Shown here piece after piece: positions 12,501-27,500 of a stretch of 64,000 bases of DNA. The position numbers and the translations under genes are program-made. Below the pieces are notes generated by a model that was not told the DNA's origin, did not search any database, and saw only the letters and a list, made by a program, of their open reading frames with translations. Source of the stretch: Metallyticus violacea (Eukaryota; Arthropoda; Insecta; Mantodea; Metallyticidae). Position 1 is the stretch's first letter, and each line of letters starts with the position of its first letter. Location of the stretch: contig CM060834.1 of the NCBI GenBank assembly GCA_030762175.1, positions 31,934,501 through 31,998,500 of the forward strand, in the 5' to 3' direction.

Positions 12501-15500
12501 TTTTTCAGTTCCATCGCAAACCAGTGTTGTCAATTTCCTATTTGTCACACTGGATTGAGCAGCATTCTCCACGGTTAATAGTTGGAATACATCGCTACAT
12601 AGTGCATATATTAAGCACTGCATATCGAGAAGCAGGGCAACCAATACCCAATTCTAGCTCTGTAAGTATTCTAATCTTAAGTTACATTCTGTACTCAGTT
12701 TGTTGTTTAGGAAGATTTTAAATTATATTTGGTCGGATTTATAACACTGTAACTTCACTAGCCTTTTTGTATTTCAGTCATCTTTTCAAAGCACTTGCAT
12801 TCATCCTCAGCGCCTTTCTCCAACTGTTGTCTAGCTGCTATTTTCCCCTTCTGGTTGTCATGAACTTTCTGATTAGGTCATTCTTAGCTGAGACTGCAGA
12901 CTACTTGCTATTCCTAGATTTAAACATTATTAGAAATAGCAATAGATTAGAGTTTGGAAATTACAGAAAACCAACATAAAATGACATTAAAAAGGGCAGC
13001 TTTACCCTAAACCATGCCAACATGCAGTTTTTATACCCTGATATGCAGACTGGACAACATACCTCTTAACAAAGAGGAGTATTAAAATGAAGGACCCACA
13101 CATCATCAATAGCACAATAATTAATCATTTCAAAAAAGAGTTAATTGATAAACTATTAAATAAATACCAAAGACAGAAACTCATAAAAAAAGACCCATAT
13201 CCTGTTACAGTCAATAAATTCATATTTGTTCAAGCAATACGACATTGTCCTAGCTCAGCAAAACGAATTTAATCAAGTAAGTTATTAAAAAGATCACAAA
13301 AAAATACAATTGAAACTATGGATAGTTCGGGAGTAAACTACAAAGAATGTAATCAAGTATATATTGTCCAGATAAAACTAAATTCAGGCAGAAGGATAAA
13401 AGAGCATAAGAAACAAACATCTGAAGTAGTTGCACACTTTTGGTCCAGAAATCATGAAATAAATATGCAGGAAAAGCATTCACTAAAGAGAATGAAAATT
13501 ATTTTTTAATCACAAAGAATAGTTAAAGAGTATCAGTTATTTTCCAAATAAAATTCTTAATTGTTATAAACTTTAATTTATTTTTTGCTCTTTCAAAATG
13601 CTTCTAAGGAAACAGAATGTCCTGTCTCCATTCCAGATACTGTAAGTAATTTTTATTTAAAATATAGATTAGAGTTTTGATTTTTATATTGTGCTTCATT
13701 ATGCATATTGTATGTGATTCTTTTTCATTTAAACATTCGTTAGAGTAGGGCTGAAATTTTGCCCAATTATATGATGAAAGTCAACTTCAACTTTCTGGGC
13801 TATTAATGAGAATGAAATGCATGCAAAACTAAAAATTATATTGTGTACTGATTATTTACTGGTACAAAACAATCTGTTAAATGGTGAAAAGTAACTGAAG
13901 TGGTTTTCAAATATGCTGAAAAGCAGTCTTTGTGTATGCCAATAGAAATAAGCAAGAGTTTATATTATGTATTGCCATTATATGTGCAAAAGAGAGCATA
14001 ATCATGATAGGTATATATTTTTTTCATAGTATGTAGTCTCTTCACATAAACACTCCTGGATGATAAACTGTTATAATTTCATTTTCAATCATATTGCAGA
14101 ATTTATATTGTTACCATTAGAAAGAACTTCTTGAAGAATTCCTCATTTGCATATGGCAAAATGTGTAATTCCTGACAGAAATTGTAGAAGGCACCATAAG
14201 CAAAAACACTATTGGCTGCAGCTCTATAGCTTGTCAGTTTGTTGCATTGAAGCAAATTGTATGAATGTTTATATCTTAATTCCATTTAAATTCTGCAGCT
14301 ATATAATGACTTAATAGCAATACCACAGAGACAAAGTTAATATAAGAATTTTTTTTTTCAGGAAATCGCTCAAATTTTACTAATTTTGTTCCACTTGGAC
14401 ATGTTACAAAGGCTGTTGCCTTCATCATCAGCATGATTCCTCCTAGTGTGATGTAAAGATGTTGCTCTGTAGATTTTATGTGATGAGGTTACTGTTGTTT
14501 CAATTAATGCATGAAAAAAGGAAGTATACATATCTTTACTAATGTTCTGGAAATGATGACTATCTGCTGCCGTATTCTTGAAAACATAATACAAATCACT
14601 AAGATGTTATGAATTTCTCTCCTTAAATTTTCTTGCATTTCTAATTTTGGTACATTTGTCTTTAAACATTAACCAAAGATAAAATTTGTAAGGATTCACA
14701 TTGAAGGACAGAAACTACAACCCATATCTAAAAGAATGAAAGTCGTAGAACATTTTAATTTAAATGCCATGACATTGTCTTGCATAATCAAAAAATATGG
14801 TAAATATTAAACTTATGTATCACTCATAGTATGTTCATTGTATCATAAACAAACTTTTTAGTAGTTCTGTGTGCATTAATGTTGTACACCATACTCCTGT
14901 TTTAAGTCAAAGAGATGAGCTTAGAATATTTGCTGCAAATTTTTAGCACTGCAGTTTTTAGTGTTTTTAGCAGATTATGTACCAACTGAGATGAAATGAA
15001 GCCTCACACTAGAAAGTTAACAAATGATTATCTTTGGTCTGTTGAACCACCTTTAAAAATTGGGCCATGTTCTTCAGAAAGGAACCAACCTATAGTACAC
15101 CTAACTGGAGAAAACTACTGTTAAATAAGCATAAATTGAAAGTTCAGAAATGAGTATAGCAAATTACATACAGTTTTAGATTATATTTAAGATAAAACCA
15201 TCATAAAAATGAAAAATAAATTTTATTCCATTAATTATCAATATAATTCTACATATCTTAATTCCCTATCTGGTAATGTTAGCTTAGGGACCGGGGACTG
15301 TATGTATATTATAGGGCTTCAATTTAAGAAATTGATATTCCCACTCTTTGTGCTAAGCACTTCCAAGGATTTTTTAGGACTTCCTTCTATATAGGCACCA
15401 ATTTCATTTAAATCTTTCCTCTGTTAAAATGTTCCTTTGAACAAGCTACTGTAAATATTTGCACTAATATATGTATTCTCTTAAAAAGAAGTGGAACATC

Positions 15501-18500
15501 TAAAAAATGTTTTATTGAATAATCATTGCCACCTTCTCTACTTAAAATTCTGAATAAACATACATAAAATAAAAACCTTTTTTTTTTTTTTTTTTCCAAT
15601 CAAATATATCATTGTTAACTTCACTTATTCATTCACAAAAGTTACATTCTACTGTAATAATAACAAATTCACATTATACTGCCCTTGATTAGATCAGTAT
15701 ACAATATACTGTTTCCTTTCTTTAGGATCCATAATGCAGCAACAACAACAATAATTAGTCTTGGACTGGCATTATGTTTGCATGGAGGTTGTGCAGAATA
15801 AGATGGTGTAAAACTCCCAATGCTAATATGGTCCATATTGCTCTATAGTAACCTGCCATTACTTAGAAGTGCATTGTTTTACACCTCCGCTCTGATCGGT
15901 GATTGGTTCGCATGAATTTTGCAAGTGTGGGCTCATTTTATATGCTCTAATATCGGATCCAGGTTTTGCTCAATTTGAGAGCCTCTCCCTTTCTGTTGAA
16001 TTCTTTGTGGTTTATATATGTATATATTTTTTTATAACTGTAACCTTAGGGTTGCATTATATTACAGAGAGGCCCATTAGTAGTTACTATAACAAGGTCT
16101 TACTCAGTGGACCAAACAGTGGTAAACATCTTCTGGGGATGATAAAGCTTGATTACTCAAAATGTGAATTTCCTTCCCAATCATCTCATAATAACATGTT
16201 CCATTATTTCATTCAAAAGCACACTAGCATAGCCCATGCACACTTTGCTATGCTAGTAAGCCAACAGCAGATGTTCTTTCCATGCAACACCTATATAATT
16301 GCTCATTTTTTTTTTCATGCCTGTCAGAAAATGGAACATCCTCTCCCTAGTCCAAATGCTGTGAGTAATTTTATATGAAGTAAAGGTTTGAAACTTTGTG
16401 TATAATGCACTGTTGTAGTGATTAAACTGTATTTTGTCTCTGTTTTAAATGCATCAGGAAAGAGCAAAGGATTCAGCCACTTCTAACTCTAACTCTGTGA
16501 GTACCCCACTTCTTCATATATGTAAAGTGTGTGAAAAATGCTAACCAGTAACAGCATTGCAGGACAGAGAACACTGTACTGATTAATTTAATAATAGGAA
16601 ACCATAATGATGGAGATAAGAAATTTCCAAATGGGACACATTGCCAAAATCAATGAAAGGGGCCAATTTTATTTACAAATATTACACCTTTTATGTTACA
16701 TATTGTATGTTATGTTCAGTAATGCAACATTGGGCTTTGCCTCAGCAGATGCTCAATATGTCCTCTATCCATATCAAGACATTGCCTCTGATACATAGTA
16801 CAATGTGTTGCCCCACACACAACTGCTTTTCTTTGATGGAGAGCAAGCAGGCAAGTATTGAGGACTTCCTCATGTTCTGGAATTGCCCTGACATCAGCTC
16901 CAGGAGGTGATCTCATAGGTAGTAGTTCAGGTCTGGTTAACTTGGGGAAAAAGGTACAGATCCTCCATGACCTATCCATTGTCTTGGGTATTATTAATGG
17001 AGTGGTGTATCACGATGCTGGAACACAAACTGCTGTGGTACTTGATAAGCATTGTCTTCTAAAGGATGGACAGATTTTCCCTAAAAAACAGGGCATAGCT
17101 TCTGCCTCAGAGAACTCGAAGAACCCCTGCAAGTTTGTATGGCTCACCTATGGTTGTTGTGGAAGAATACACCATCCCTTGTAAATGTGGTCTCATCAAA
17201 CTATAGTACTTTCTTAAGGAAGTCCTCTTCTCTGCCATGCATCTCTTAACAGCCAATTACGAAGTTGTGTATGATATAGGTGATCACCTACAATAAAGTA
17301 TATGATTACATACCATCCTACCTCAAAATATCATGGACAAGACTGTGATACACACTTGAAGGATTTACATACACTGGCACATGTTCAAAAGTATTGCCCT
17401 CTATGATCATTTCCAGCACTCTCTCCTCCAATTGAGGTATGGGATGAGTCACTTGAAACCATGATTGGAGTGATGACGATACCCATTTCCCTCATCCAGC
17501 TATCCAGTCATTTAAACAAATGGCAACTCGAATGATGATATACAGTACATCTTAATATGTAGAATGCTTTGACCATGTAGGGACAATTACCTCTCATCCA
17601 GGATACAGTACTTAACTGTATGGCTCCATCACACTGCTTTGATGAAACACGCCCAAATGATACAGCATGCAATCAAAGATGCTTTAAAATCAATACTGCT
17701 ATCAGTCAGGCATTTGCTAAGCATTTTTGTTAGTTAATGGTAGATATGTTTCCTACAATTGGAATGCATGGCACCAATGCACTCAGTTATGTCATGTACA
17801 TATTAATCACTGTTAATGATATAATTCTGGTGTATTATCCATTTATTTTATGTTTGCCAATTTTGGTGGGAGTGCTGTGAACTGTTTACATGTTCTAATA
17901 TTGGTGCTTTCTTTACTACCCTGACATGACCCTGGTGCACTATAGTCAGAGGTGAAGTTTGCTTCCTACTAGCCACTTTCATAACTCATTTGGATAGGGA
18001 AGGTCTGCAACTGGCTAAATATGCAGAGAGTGCAAATATGGAGCTTCGTTGTGCCGTAGTGAGATTTTTTGTAGATTTTCTCATCCCAAAAGGGTGAATA
18101 TTAGGTAACTTAGGCACCAGTGGATTCTAAACTTATTTGCTATATAATTAATTCATTCCATTTGTTTTATAGACCCTGGCAATGGGCCAGAATTTTACAA
18201 AATAAAATTGCTTTCTATAGTGTTTAATAGATCAATATCTGACTTGTTCATAGCCATGTCTGTTATGAAACTATGCATGTTGACTGCAACTTCAAATGCT
18301 AGATTTTAGTTTTGATTGATTGTAAGTTTTTACTGTGAACTTTTAGGGGCTGGAACTGGACACACCAGTGCTCGAAAAGGACATTCTTTTCCCATCAGAT
18401 GATAATGAAAACGATTTACTTCCTGTGTCAGAGGTATGGCTGTTATCTTCTTCTCTACCTGCTCTGTACACCAAACCTTCTGAACATCACTCACCAGCCC

Positions 18501-21500
18501 AAGCTTCCAATGGACTTACATCACAGGCTTTTATAGCCAAAATGGTAGGTAGAATTAATAAATACACTAATATCAGAAATGTTTTTATAAAATGTTATAA
18601 TATGAAATTACATTGGCTTCACTTGGAAACACAATTACTTGATAATATTTACTGGTAAATAAGAGAGTTGAACAGCTTTAAGAGCATTTATGGTGCATAT
18701 CATGATGAAACTTTTATCATTGTACTTCTGTCCTTTGTAAGAGAAGTAGAGGACAAAACTGCTGCTTAATCCTAGAAGAGGGGGAGGAGAACTGTGCAAA
18801 ATCAGAAAATGTAATAGTAATTATTTATTTTTCTGACAGAATGAGCTTTGACAATATATGCTTGAGTTGAAGTGAGATACAGATAATGTGAATTACAGGA
18901 TAACTGGTGAACAAGTATCACAGTTTTCTGTTACTGAAGGTCTTGTGACTCAAGAAGAGAACTGCATAACTAATTTATCAGGCCTAAGCAGAATTTGATT
19001 CTCTTTTGTAAAATTAATAAATGGCTTGGTTTGCAAGTACCATATTTACCTGAATATAAGATGAGGTTTATTTCCCATTTTTACATTTTGAAAATTGAGA
19101 GTCGTCTTAAATTCATGTATTAAAAAAAACCAGGCTTGTCAATGTTTTCATGTTGTACTTGTATAAGTGTTTGTTAAGCGTGGCATTTTTCTTGTCCGTT
19201 ACTATTGTGACATCAGAATAGTGCAAAAGGTGAGTAAATATGAAAATGCTGGTTGGCCAACAAGATGTTAATAATTTTATGTTGCTTATTTGTACTACAA
19301 TACATTGCATTAACCAATATCGTTCTTACTATTAGCAAGAACTGAATTACTAAATACATATATTAGTGGTTATTGGTTGAAATCAATTACTGTATGCAAA
19401 TTAGAATATTATAATTAGTTGTAGTTTTGCAGTTGATTTATTTGTGGCAATTACAAGGTTTTTTCACTCCTTCAAGCACTGTGATGTTCCTTTATCCTCT
19501 TTTATATAATTTATCATGCCTCAAACTAAGGACAATAAAGTCACATTCTGTAATGCTTGCTTGCTCACAGTTCACTTAACATAAAACAATTGCAACTGAC
19601 TCCTGTGATTCACAGAGACACTCATTTAGAGGGCAATGAGGATAACATTCTATAGCAAGCTATGGAAGACAATAAGGGCAGTGATTAACATTGGTAGCAT
19701 TATAGCTTAACCAAGTAACTTTCCACAGACTTCGGGAAATTTACCGTGTTAAATATGAGTTGATATCTGCCCATGTTAACATTGCAAAAGCATTCTTATA
19801 CAGACATCTTTAATATATATTATAGTTGTAGGTAAATGTTCCAAAATGTACAAATAACTTATTTTGTCTATGATTTAATAAGCATAAGTACGAGGGGAGA
19901 TCCATAAGTTCTGGCTTAACCATTTTCTAGGTATGAAGACAAAAACTATATTTCACTTTTCAAAATAGTTACCCTATATTGCAATACACTTCTCACATTT
20001 TTGAATTAACATTTCAAACCTCCCTCCACCAAAAAATAGTCAGAAGTCATGTCTGCAAAATGGGCATAAACAGCATCCATCACTTCTTCACACTTAAATT
20101 TCCTTCCTCGAAGGTCCTTCTTGAATTTTGAGAAGAGGAAATAGTCACTGGGAGCTAGATCTGGGCTATAGGGTGGATGGTCAACCTCTGTGAAGCCATA
20201 TTTCTTCACAGCCTCCTTTGCAACAAGAGCTGTGTGCATAGAGAGTTGTTGTGAAGAAGGTGCACACCACCACTTAGCTTTCCTTGCTTTTTCTCTTTGA
20301 TGAAAGCATGTATCCTGTGCAGTAGGCCAGCATAGTACTCCCCATTTACTATGGTGTTCCTCTCCTTGAAGTCAATGATGAGTATTCCTTCACAGTCCCA
20401 AAAGGATGTGGCCTTGATCTTCTTGGTTGACTGAGTGACCCTGGCCTTTAGAGGTGGTGCTTTGCCATGTTTACGCCTCTCCATTGATTCTCTTTTGGAC
20501 AAGGGATCATAGTAGAGGAACATAGTTTCATCTCCTGTAACAATGGTTTGCAGAGCTTCTCTTTCATTGCCTGATAACAGTTGACTCGTTGCTGATTTTG
20601 GACTGAAGAAAGAAGTCTAGGCACCCATCTTGCACTAACCTTATTCATGTTTAAATATTCATGAATAATTCAAATGACTGTTGTTTTAGAAATGCCCACC
20701 TTGCTGCTATTCTGTAACTTTGAGCTGCCAGTCTTCCATAATTTCTCCTTCCACAAGAGCGATGTTTCCAGCAGTGAGACCTCCAAGGGCTGACCTGCAT
20801 GCTCTTAGTCTTCAATGCTTTCTCGACCCATTCAAAAAAGTTTGGCCCAATTTTTTTATGGTAGAATATGAGGGGGATGCTTACCCATATACACTGTCCA
20901 ATTGCTGTTTAATTTCATTTGGAATAAGTCCTTCTTTTGTGAAGAACTTAATAACAGCTCAAAACTCCATTTTGAATGTGTCACAATCTTCTATACATAA
21001 TTTTCTTTATGCAACTGAGCAGAAATTACAGCTATAATTCTTTACTTAATAGATAAAGTGTGACAAGAGATAATGATTTTGTGAAGGCAATAATCCTTAT
21101 CAGCCAGCCTAGAAACTTATGGACCTACCTCATACCTTAAAATATAAAATCCTACAGAAGCAATAGGAAAATCAGGGGTTGGCTTATATTCAGGTAAATA
21201 ATAGTAATTGTTTCAACCTTAAACAGTACATAAAGAGCTCATTTTTCATGGCCAACAACAGTTCATTACCTAAAAGACTAAGTGACTGACACTGTAAATT
21301 AATGGTTAATAAATAAATGTGTAATATATAAACAATGTATAAACCACTCCATTGTCAACAGCTTCGTAAGTACACTTATTTGAAATGTGTAATATTTAGA
21401 TCCATGGCTTAATATCTGTAAATAAGAAAATGCAAATTGTATTCTTTTAATGTTATATAACTTTTAATTTGAAGGGTTTGTTCTCATATTAGTTCAAAGC

Positions 21501-24500
21501 AAACCATTTTCATCCTGTGAAACATATTACCAACTTCTCTTATCTGCAAGCAATGAAGCATATTAATAGTTATAAACCAAATGTTTATGGGAAACAAGAA
21601 TTTAGTTAGAAAACATCCTTTTAAAGATAGCATGTTTTGGCCACAGTCAATCACTGTTTAATTTGATTACACATCTGTTCTGTTTGTGATTTTCAGATGA
21701 GTTTTAAAATTTTAGTAATGCAGTTGATTGGTAGGTTGTTTATATATTTCAGCTGGGTTCCATCTGTCCGTCCCACTGGACTCTGCTTTATAACAGCGAC
21801 CAGCATGGCCTGGGAGCAAACAGGCAAGTAGGCACTGAACCCTCAAACATCATTGCGAAAAAAATCAAGTAAATGTTTTGCATTATGTCATGAATTTGGA
21901 ATCCTCAGCCTTGACCTCAAATTTTTTCTATCTAACTCTGATTCCAAATCTTAGCCTAACACACACCTTGTGTGAAAAAAATCACATTTAATATAAATTA
22001 ACCTAATAGTGTGACTAGCTCTGAAGCCTTGGAAAAAAGAACTCAAAGGTTTTGAATCACCTCTTAGGAATACCTTTTCTTTAACAAGATAACCTTAGAA
22101 ATCTCTAGAGGACCGAAATTTGCAATTGTGGTCAGATAGGGAATAGTAGCCGAGTTGGAAGTACATTGTCATGGAAAGTTGAAGATTCATGCATGATTCC
22201 AAGATCTTTCGCAGCTATGACCTTAAATTTTCCTGTCTGAAAATCCCATTAATACTACATAGATATAATAGACTTGCCCTGCTTGTCATGAAGATTCCTG
22301 CTATGTGGTGATTGTCAGCACAGGTTTGATATATATATTTATAAACTACCCATTTGTGCAGAGTGCCATTGGAATCCCTTTTCAATAGTGGTAATGCAAG
22401 AAAATAAACTGTTCCCTTAATGGTTTGTGAAATAAAAACAGATGAAAAATTATTGTAGAAATGAGGTGCTATAAAACTTCCTGCTGTAATTACCTACGCA
22501 TATTGAAACTTTTATAAAAAAAATCCCCCCAACAACAATTCCGTGCAGATAGTAAGTTTCAATCATCCAGAGTATATGGGTTTGTTTCATGCACTCTCTT
22601 AATTTACCCCAAAGACAAAATTACAGATTAGAAGAAATGCATTGCTGGCCATTAAAATTGCAACACATTGTGCATGTTCACAATAGCCATGTGGAAATGT
22701 GTGGTGGTTTGACAATACTGTTGGGGTCCTTCACATCTGTGTGTTTGTCCTACCTCATTCCACTGATGTCATTCAACACAAGCACCAATGTCTTGGAACT
22801 ACATTCTGCACTCTCAGTATGCCACAATTCTCCTGCAATCAAATTCAGACATATATTCAGCTGGTATTGCTGTCATATTTTTGATGAATCATACTCATTC
22901 TTTCTGAGAAAATGTGGGGTCAGTTTAACGTATCTTTTATGGGCATTGCAATTTTAATAGACAGCAGTGTAGTTCAACCAGTATCTCTCCCATGCTTGTA
23001 AATCTGTTAATTCATTCATTGAAGCATTGGATGTATGGTCTGTGGCTGAGTTGTATGTGCTTTGGTAATATTTGCTTCTGAGAAGTAATAGTGCAGATTG
23101 TAACAGTAACTATGAACATATTCTTATTCATGTAAAGTTTTGTCTAATAAAAGGATAGTCATTTGGCATAATATGTTTGCAATGTGTTATATTTAAGCAT
23201 TTGAGGGTTTGGACCCAGCCTGTTGCCTGAAAGCTGGATTTCTTGAATGTGCCTTTTATTTTATATTATTATATTTGTAGGCTTTTAAGTGAAGTGCTTG
23301 AGATATTATAATTTATAGTGCTAAGCAAAAATAATAGATGTGTTTTACAAATATGGTAGCATTGAAGCAAAGATTTTAAATGCTACTGAGCAAGATAAAA
23401 TTTATACAAGTTAAATATTTTGCTTGTATAGCTAATGTGAATTAATGCCAGTTTGTTATTAGTTCTAGCTGTTAGATAGTGAAATAAAAACGTTGAATTT
23501 AAGAGTGAACATGAGAATAAAACTATTATTGAATATCATGTAATGCCATGTTGTGCATGGAATGCATGAAGTTAATATAAAATGGTAGTGTATTATGGAG
23601 TATGGAGCTTTTATTTGTAGAATATCAGTCATTTCCATAATTAACCATTAAATATAATATAAAATGATGTTTTGGTAAGCTAGAGTGCCAGCAGCAGTCT
23701 GTATTATGGAGCTTTTATTTGTAGAACATCAGTCAATTCCATAATTAACTATTAAATATAATATAAAATGATGCTTTGGTAAGCTAGAGTGCCAGCAGCA
23801 GTCTGTATTATGGAGCTTTTATTTGTAGAATGTCAGTCAATTCCATAGTTAACCATTAAATATGTCTTTACCCATCACAGTTAAATAGCTAATGCATGGT
23901 TTTTAATTTATTTAAATTTACTTATTAATTTTATAATCTCTTAGTGAAATTAAGCATCACTCATTGCACTGCCCTTTGAGAAATGATTACGCTTATTGGC
24001 ACATTACAATTAAGACTTGCCTAGAATGACAGAAGAGTGAATATCAACATTGTTATGAGAAGATGTAAATGCATTGAAAGCTAGTAATCCTCCCAGCATT
24101 CCGAAAAGCGTGTCAACATGTAAATATTTATAGCTAAAATTGGTTCAAGAAAGAGAAAATGGCAGCATGGTGTGCTGATATTGCAGTTGTAACAACATCA
24201 GGAAATATACTAAATAGCAGCACACAGCAGGTAGGGTGAAGGGTAAAATTGGATAAATAGAAACTTAATTAATTCATATACACATAATGGTTGAATTATG
24301 TAATGGTTGGCAACTGAAAGATAAATGAACTGTTAAAAGTGATGCAGAGCTACTGGTGAGGAAAAAGAGAAGACATACATGCTAACGTGACAGTGGGGAA
24401 TTTTACTATATTAATAATATGCAATCTAAGTCTGATGGTAGGTGTGTGGAACCGTACTCCGAATTGTTCACATCAGGCTGTAATAATATCTCTCACTCTC

Positions 24501-27500
24501 CTGTTATTTTAGGTAAGTTTATTGTGTTTGTGCTGCATATGCATATCCATATGGAAGTTTCAATATGGTTTGGTACCTTAAAATGGGTTTTCATTTTTTA
24601 GAAAGCTCTAGGATGCAAGAATTTCATCTCTGCACATTGTACAGTTTTTACTAACACTTTGTCTGTTAAATATTTTTCTAACATGTATTATGGCAAGATC
24701 TGAAATGCTAATGTCAGAGAATTTTATTTTAAACCAGCTCTGAATCTCATACGCCAACCTTATTAAGGTTTAAGATAACATAAAAGAAAACTTTTTTGTA
24801 GAATGGAGTACGTAAATGAGTCATCTCGTTTAGTTCAAATGCATGTTAATGCATTCAGAAACTTTTAAACACCCATTTTTGTCTGCTGCAGTTCATGCAG
24901 CTTACAGTGGCCTTGTTCCTAACAGCAGCAGATGACACAATGACGAGATACCAAAGAAATCATTTAGTTCCTAATTAAAAATTATCACTCCATTTGCTTA
25001 GGAATAATCTTTGCTTTTGTTTGGTTTTTAAATTTTGTAATTTCTCTGTTTGAAAATTTACATCAAGGAATGGTAAGTGTTTAACATAAAAGTAACACAA
25101 AAATTTACCCCAAGTCCAACAACCCTGAAGGGCCAAGGGTGATCACATAACTGGTATATCTGCCATCCTTATTTTGCGACATGATGCACAGAGTGCAAAA
25201 TTGTAGGAGGGAATAAGATCATCACATCACTAGCATCTGCCATGCAGCATTCTTGGTCTGGGTCCTATCTTTTTGTCATGAGGCTGTGGGGACCCTGTTC
25301 CAGACTTCCATAACTTAGAAATTTTTAAGCAGGTATCAGGGACCTCCTGGTCACCATTAAGCAGTGCTAGCTACTATACAAAGCAGGTGGTCATAACAGT
25401 AACACTGAGAAATTGAAATGAAACATCTATCGTGAAATAACATTCATTTTTCAAAGGTGTGCAGTGAGCAACTGTCAAAAATATAAAAAAAAGAAATTAT
25501 TAACACATTTTGGTGTTAATAATTTCAGCATTTACTTATAATACATACATCATTGCTGATGCTATAATGGTAGTTTAAATAACAATCTGTGACCTTTCAA
25601 ATTGTTTGGCTTTCAGGGAAATCTGAACATCCAATGGCTATGATTTTATCTATCATTAGACAAAAGTGGGATAACAATGCAATATGAACTCATAAATTCT
25701 CTATGAATTTGCATTTATTCTTGCCTTTGCAATGTGTTTTATTCTCTTTTGAAGTGTTGTCATCACCAATCTTTAAAGGGACATAGTTTGTACTTTAAAA
25801 ACTGTTAAATGGCAAGCATAAAGGTTTCATGATTATCCAAAGGATTTCACTGGCCCTTTGTATACAACTCTCTGCATTGAGAAACTTGGTATTACACAAT
25901 GCATTCTGTGACAATGTTTATATAAGGTTGTTGAATTTGAATACTTTCACCTGACATTGACATTTCTTGCATACAAATAAATACATAAATATGAGTCATA
26001 TATGTACTGATATCTTTAGTCTGATATCTCTTTAATAATAAATGCTGTTTTTTTTAAAAGGTTCATGCACCATGTGTTAGGCTACCGTGGGCCAACTCTT
26101 ACCTTCTTACGTGGTGACCAAGGAGTGCAGTTCTGCTTGGCAGCAAGTTGTGAATGGCGAGAATCACATCAATTTTGGGGAGGAGAAGACTGTGTTATTA
26201 TACAAATCTTACCTCTGTACCACATAATTGAACGTGAGTTAATGTTCTTCTTGCTGCTAATAACACATCTTTTAAATATTGGTACATTTTTCATGTTTTA
26301 TATGTATTTGTTGATTCTTATTTATTTGTTTATATATTTATACTACCATTTAATATGAAGTGTGAATTATTTATGTTCTTAATAAAATATTTTTAAACCA
26401 CAGAAAATTGTAATTCGACTATCCATTCAGAGAGATATTGAAATCTGATTTATGGATGTGTTTATTCTTTTTATTTGTTGCCAATCTTCTATTAAATAAA
26501 TGAAAGCTAGGTATGGAAAGCTGTGCTGGAAGTACCTCATAATATATGTAAAGTTTTCAAAATACGTAACACTTTTGTATTGACTGAAAGCAACATACTT
26601 TTTAATGTTTTTTAAAGAAATTTATTTTTGCACTACATATTTGAATAAATTATCTTTAAAAACACTCTCATAACTACAAATAACCTTTCTATGAATACAT
26701 ATAGTCATCTATAGAAATTGTAGGGCCCCTAGAAAGTTACATAATCAGCTGCTTCCTCCTCTACATATTGCTTATCCTAGACCAACCTCCTTTTGATTCT
26801 GAAATATTTAACATATTAGTATAACACAATAAAAAAATAAATTATTCTTCTTCTCTTCTCATTTGCACAAGATGAGCCTTGGCCTGTCATGGTAACTTTG
26901 CTTCCTCTACCTATATCTTACGACTTCATTGATAAAGGGCTGTATTGCAGGGGGGCATGTGATCAGTATTCCAGCACCCCGCAGGTCTCCTAACTTGTGG
27001 CTTTTGTGATTAAAGAATGCCTTTTCTTCATCAGGCAACTTCCCAGTTAACCTCATCAGGCTGGATGGACCCTGTTCCAGATCTCCCTAACTTAGAAAAA
27101 TTCTTAAGTAGCTACCAGTAATCAAACCTGGCCAGCAGTCAGCAACGCTAACCACTAGACCAAGGAGGCAGTCAAAACTAAGTTCTAATGATTAAAAATA
27201 TAGTAAAGTGCTAATTATTCACACTAATTAGAACCAATTATATTTGATTATTTGTATAACCAAACCTAGATATAGTGGAGAGCTTAAAATTAACCATTAA
27301 AATGTACATTTATTTCCCTGATATATTTTGTTTTTCTCAAATCTCCTTTGGAGTGAAGTTTGAATGCATATTATTAAGATTTTTTGATTTCATTTAATGG
27401 CTTTTCCTACACTTTCTAGAGAAGATTTGCCCTCTCCTTTTTCTACACAGTTAAAATATGTAATGTTCTATTTAATAACATTACAATTTTGTTTTATCAA

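Noticed and set aside
12771..12830. Possible extra TLDc exon after TTGTATTTCAG
   Set aside because: Runs into a stop after 18 codons with no donor, and merges with a Penelope fragment.
15899..16378. 159-codon plus-strand open frame
   Set aside because: Intron sequence reading through mini-exon 7; no domain, and the first 140 codons show no coding character.
16858..17184. Plus-strand 108-codon open frame
   Set aside because: Antisense shadow of the degenerate DDE transposase on the minus strand.
22589..22957. 122-codon open frame
   Set aside because: Spans the MITE and both its inverted ends; no protein similarity.
26061..26358. Open frame read on through the donor of exon 11
   Set aside because: After the donor at 26233 the frame becomes intron-like hydrophobic AT-rich sequence; the GTGAGT donor and in-frame join to exon 12 are better.
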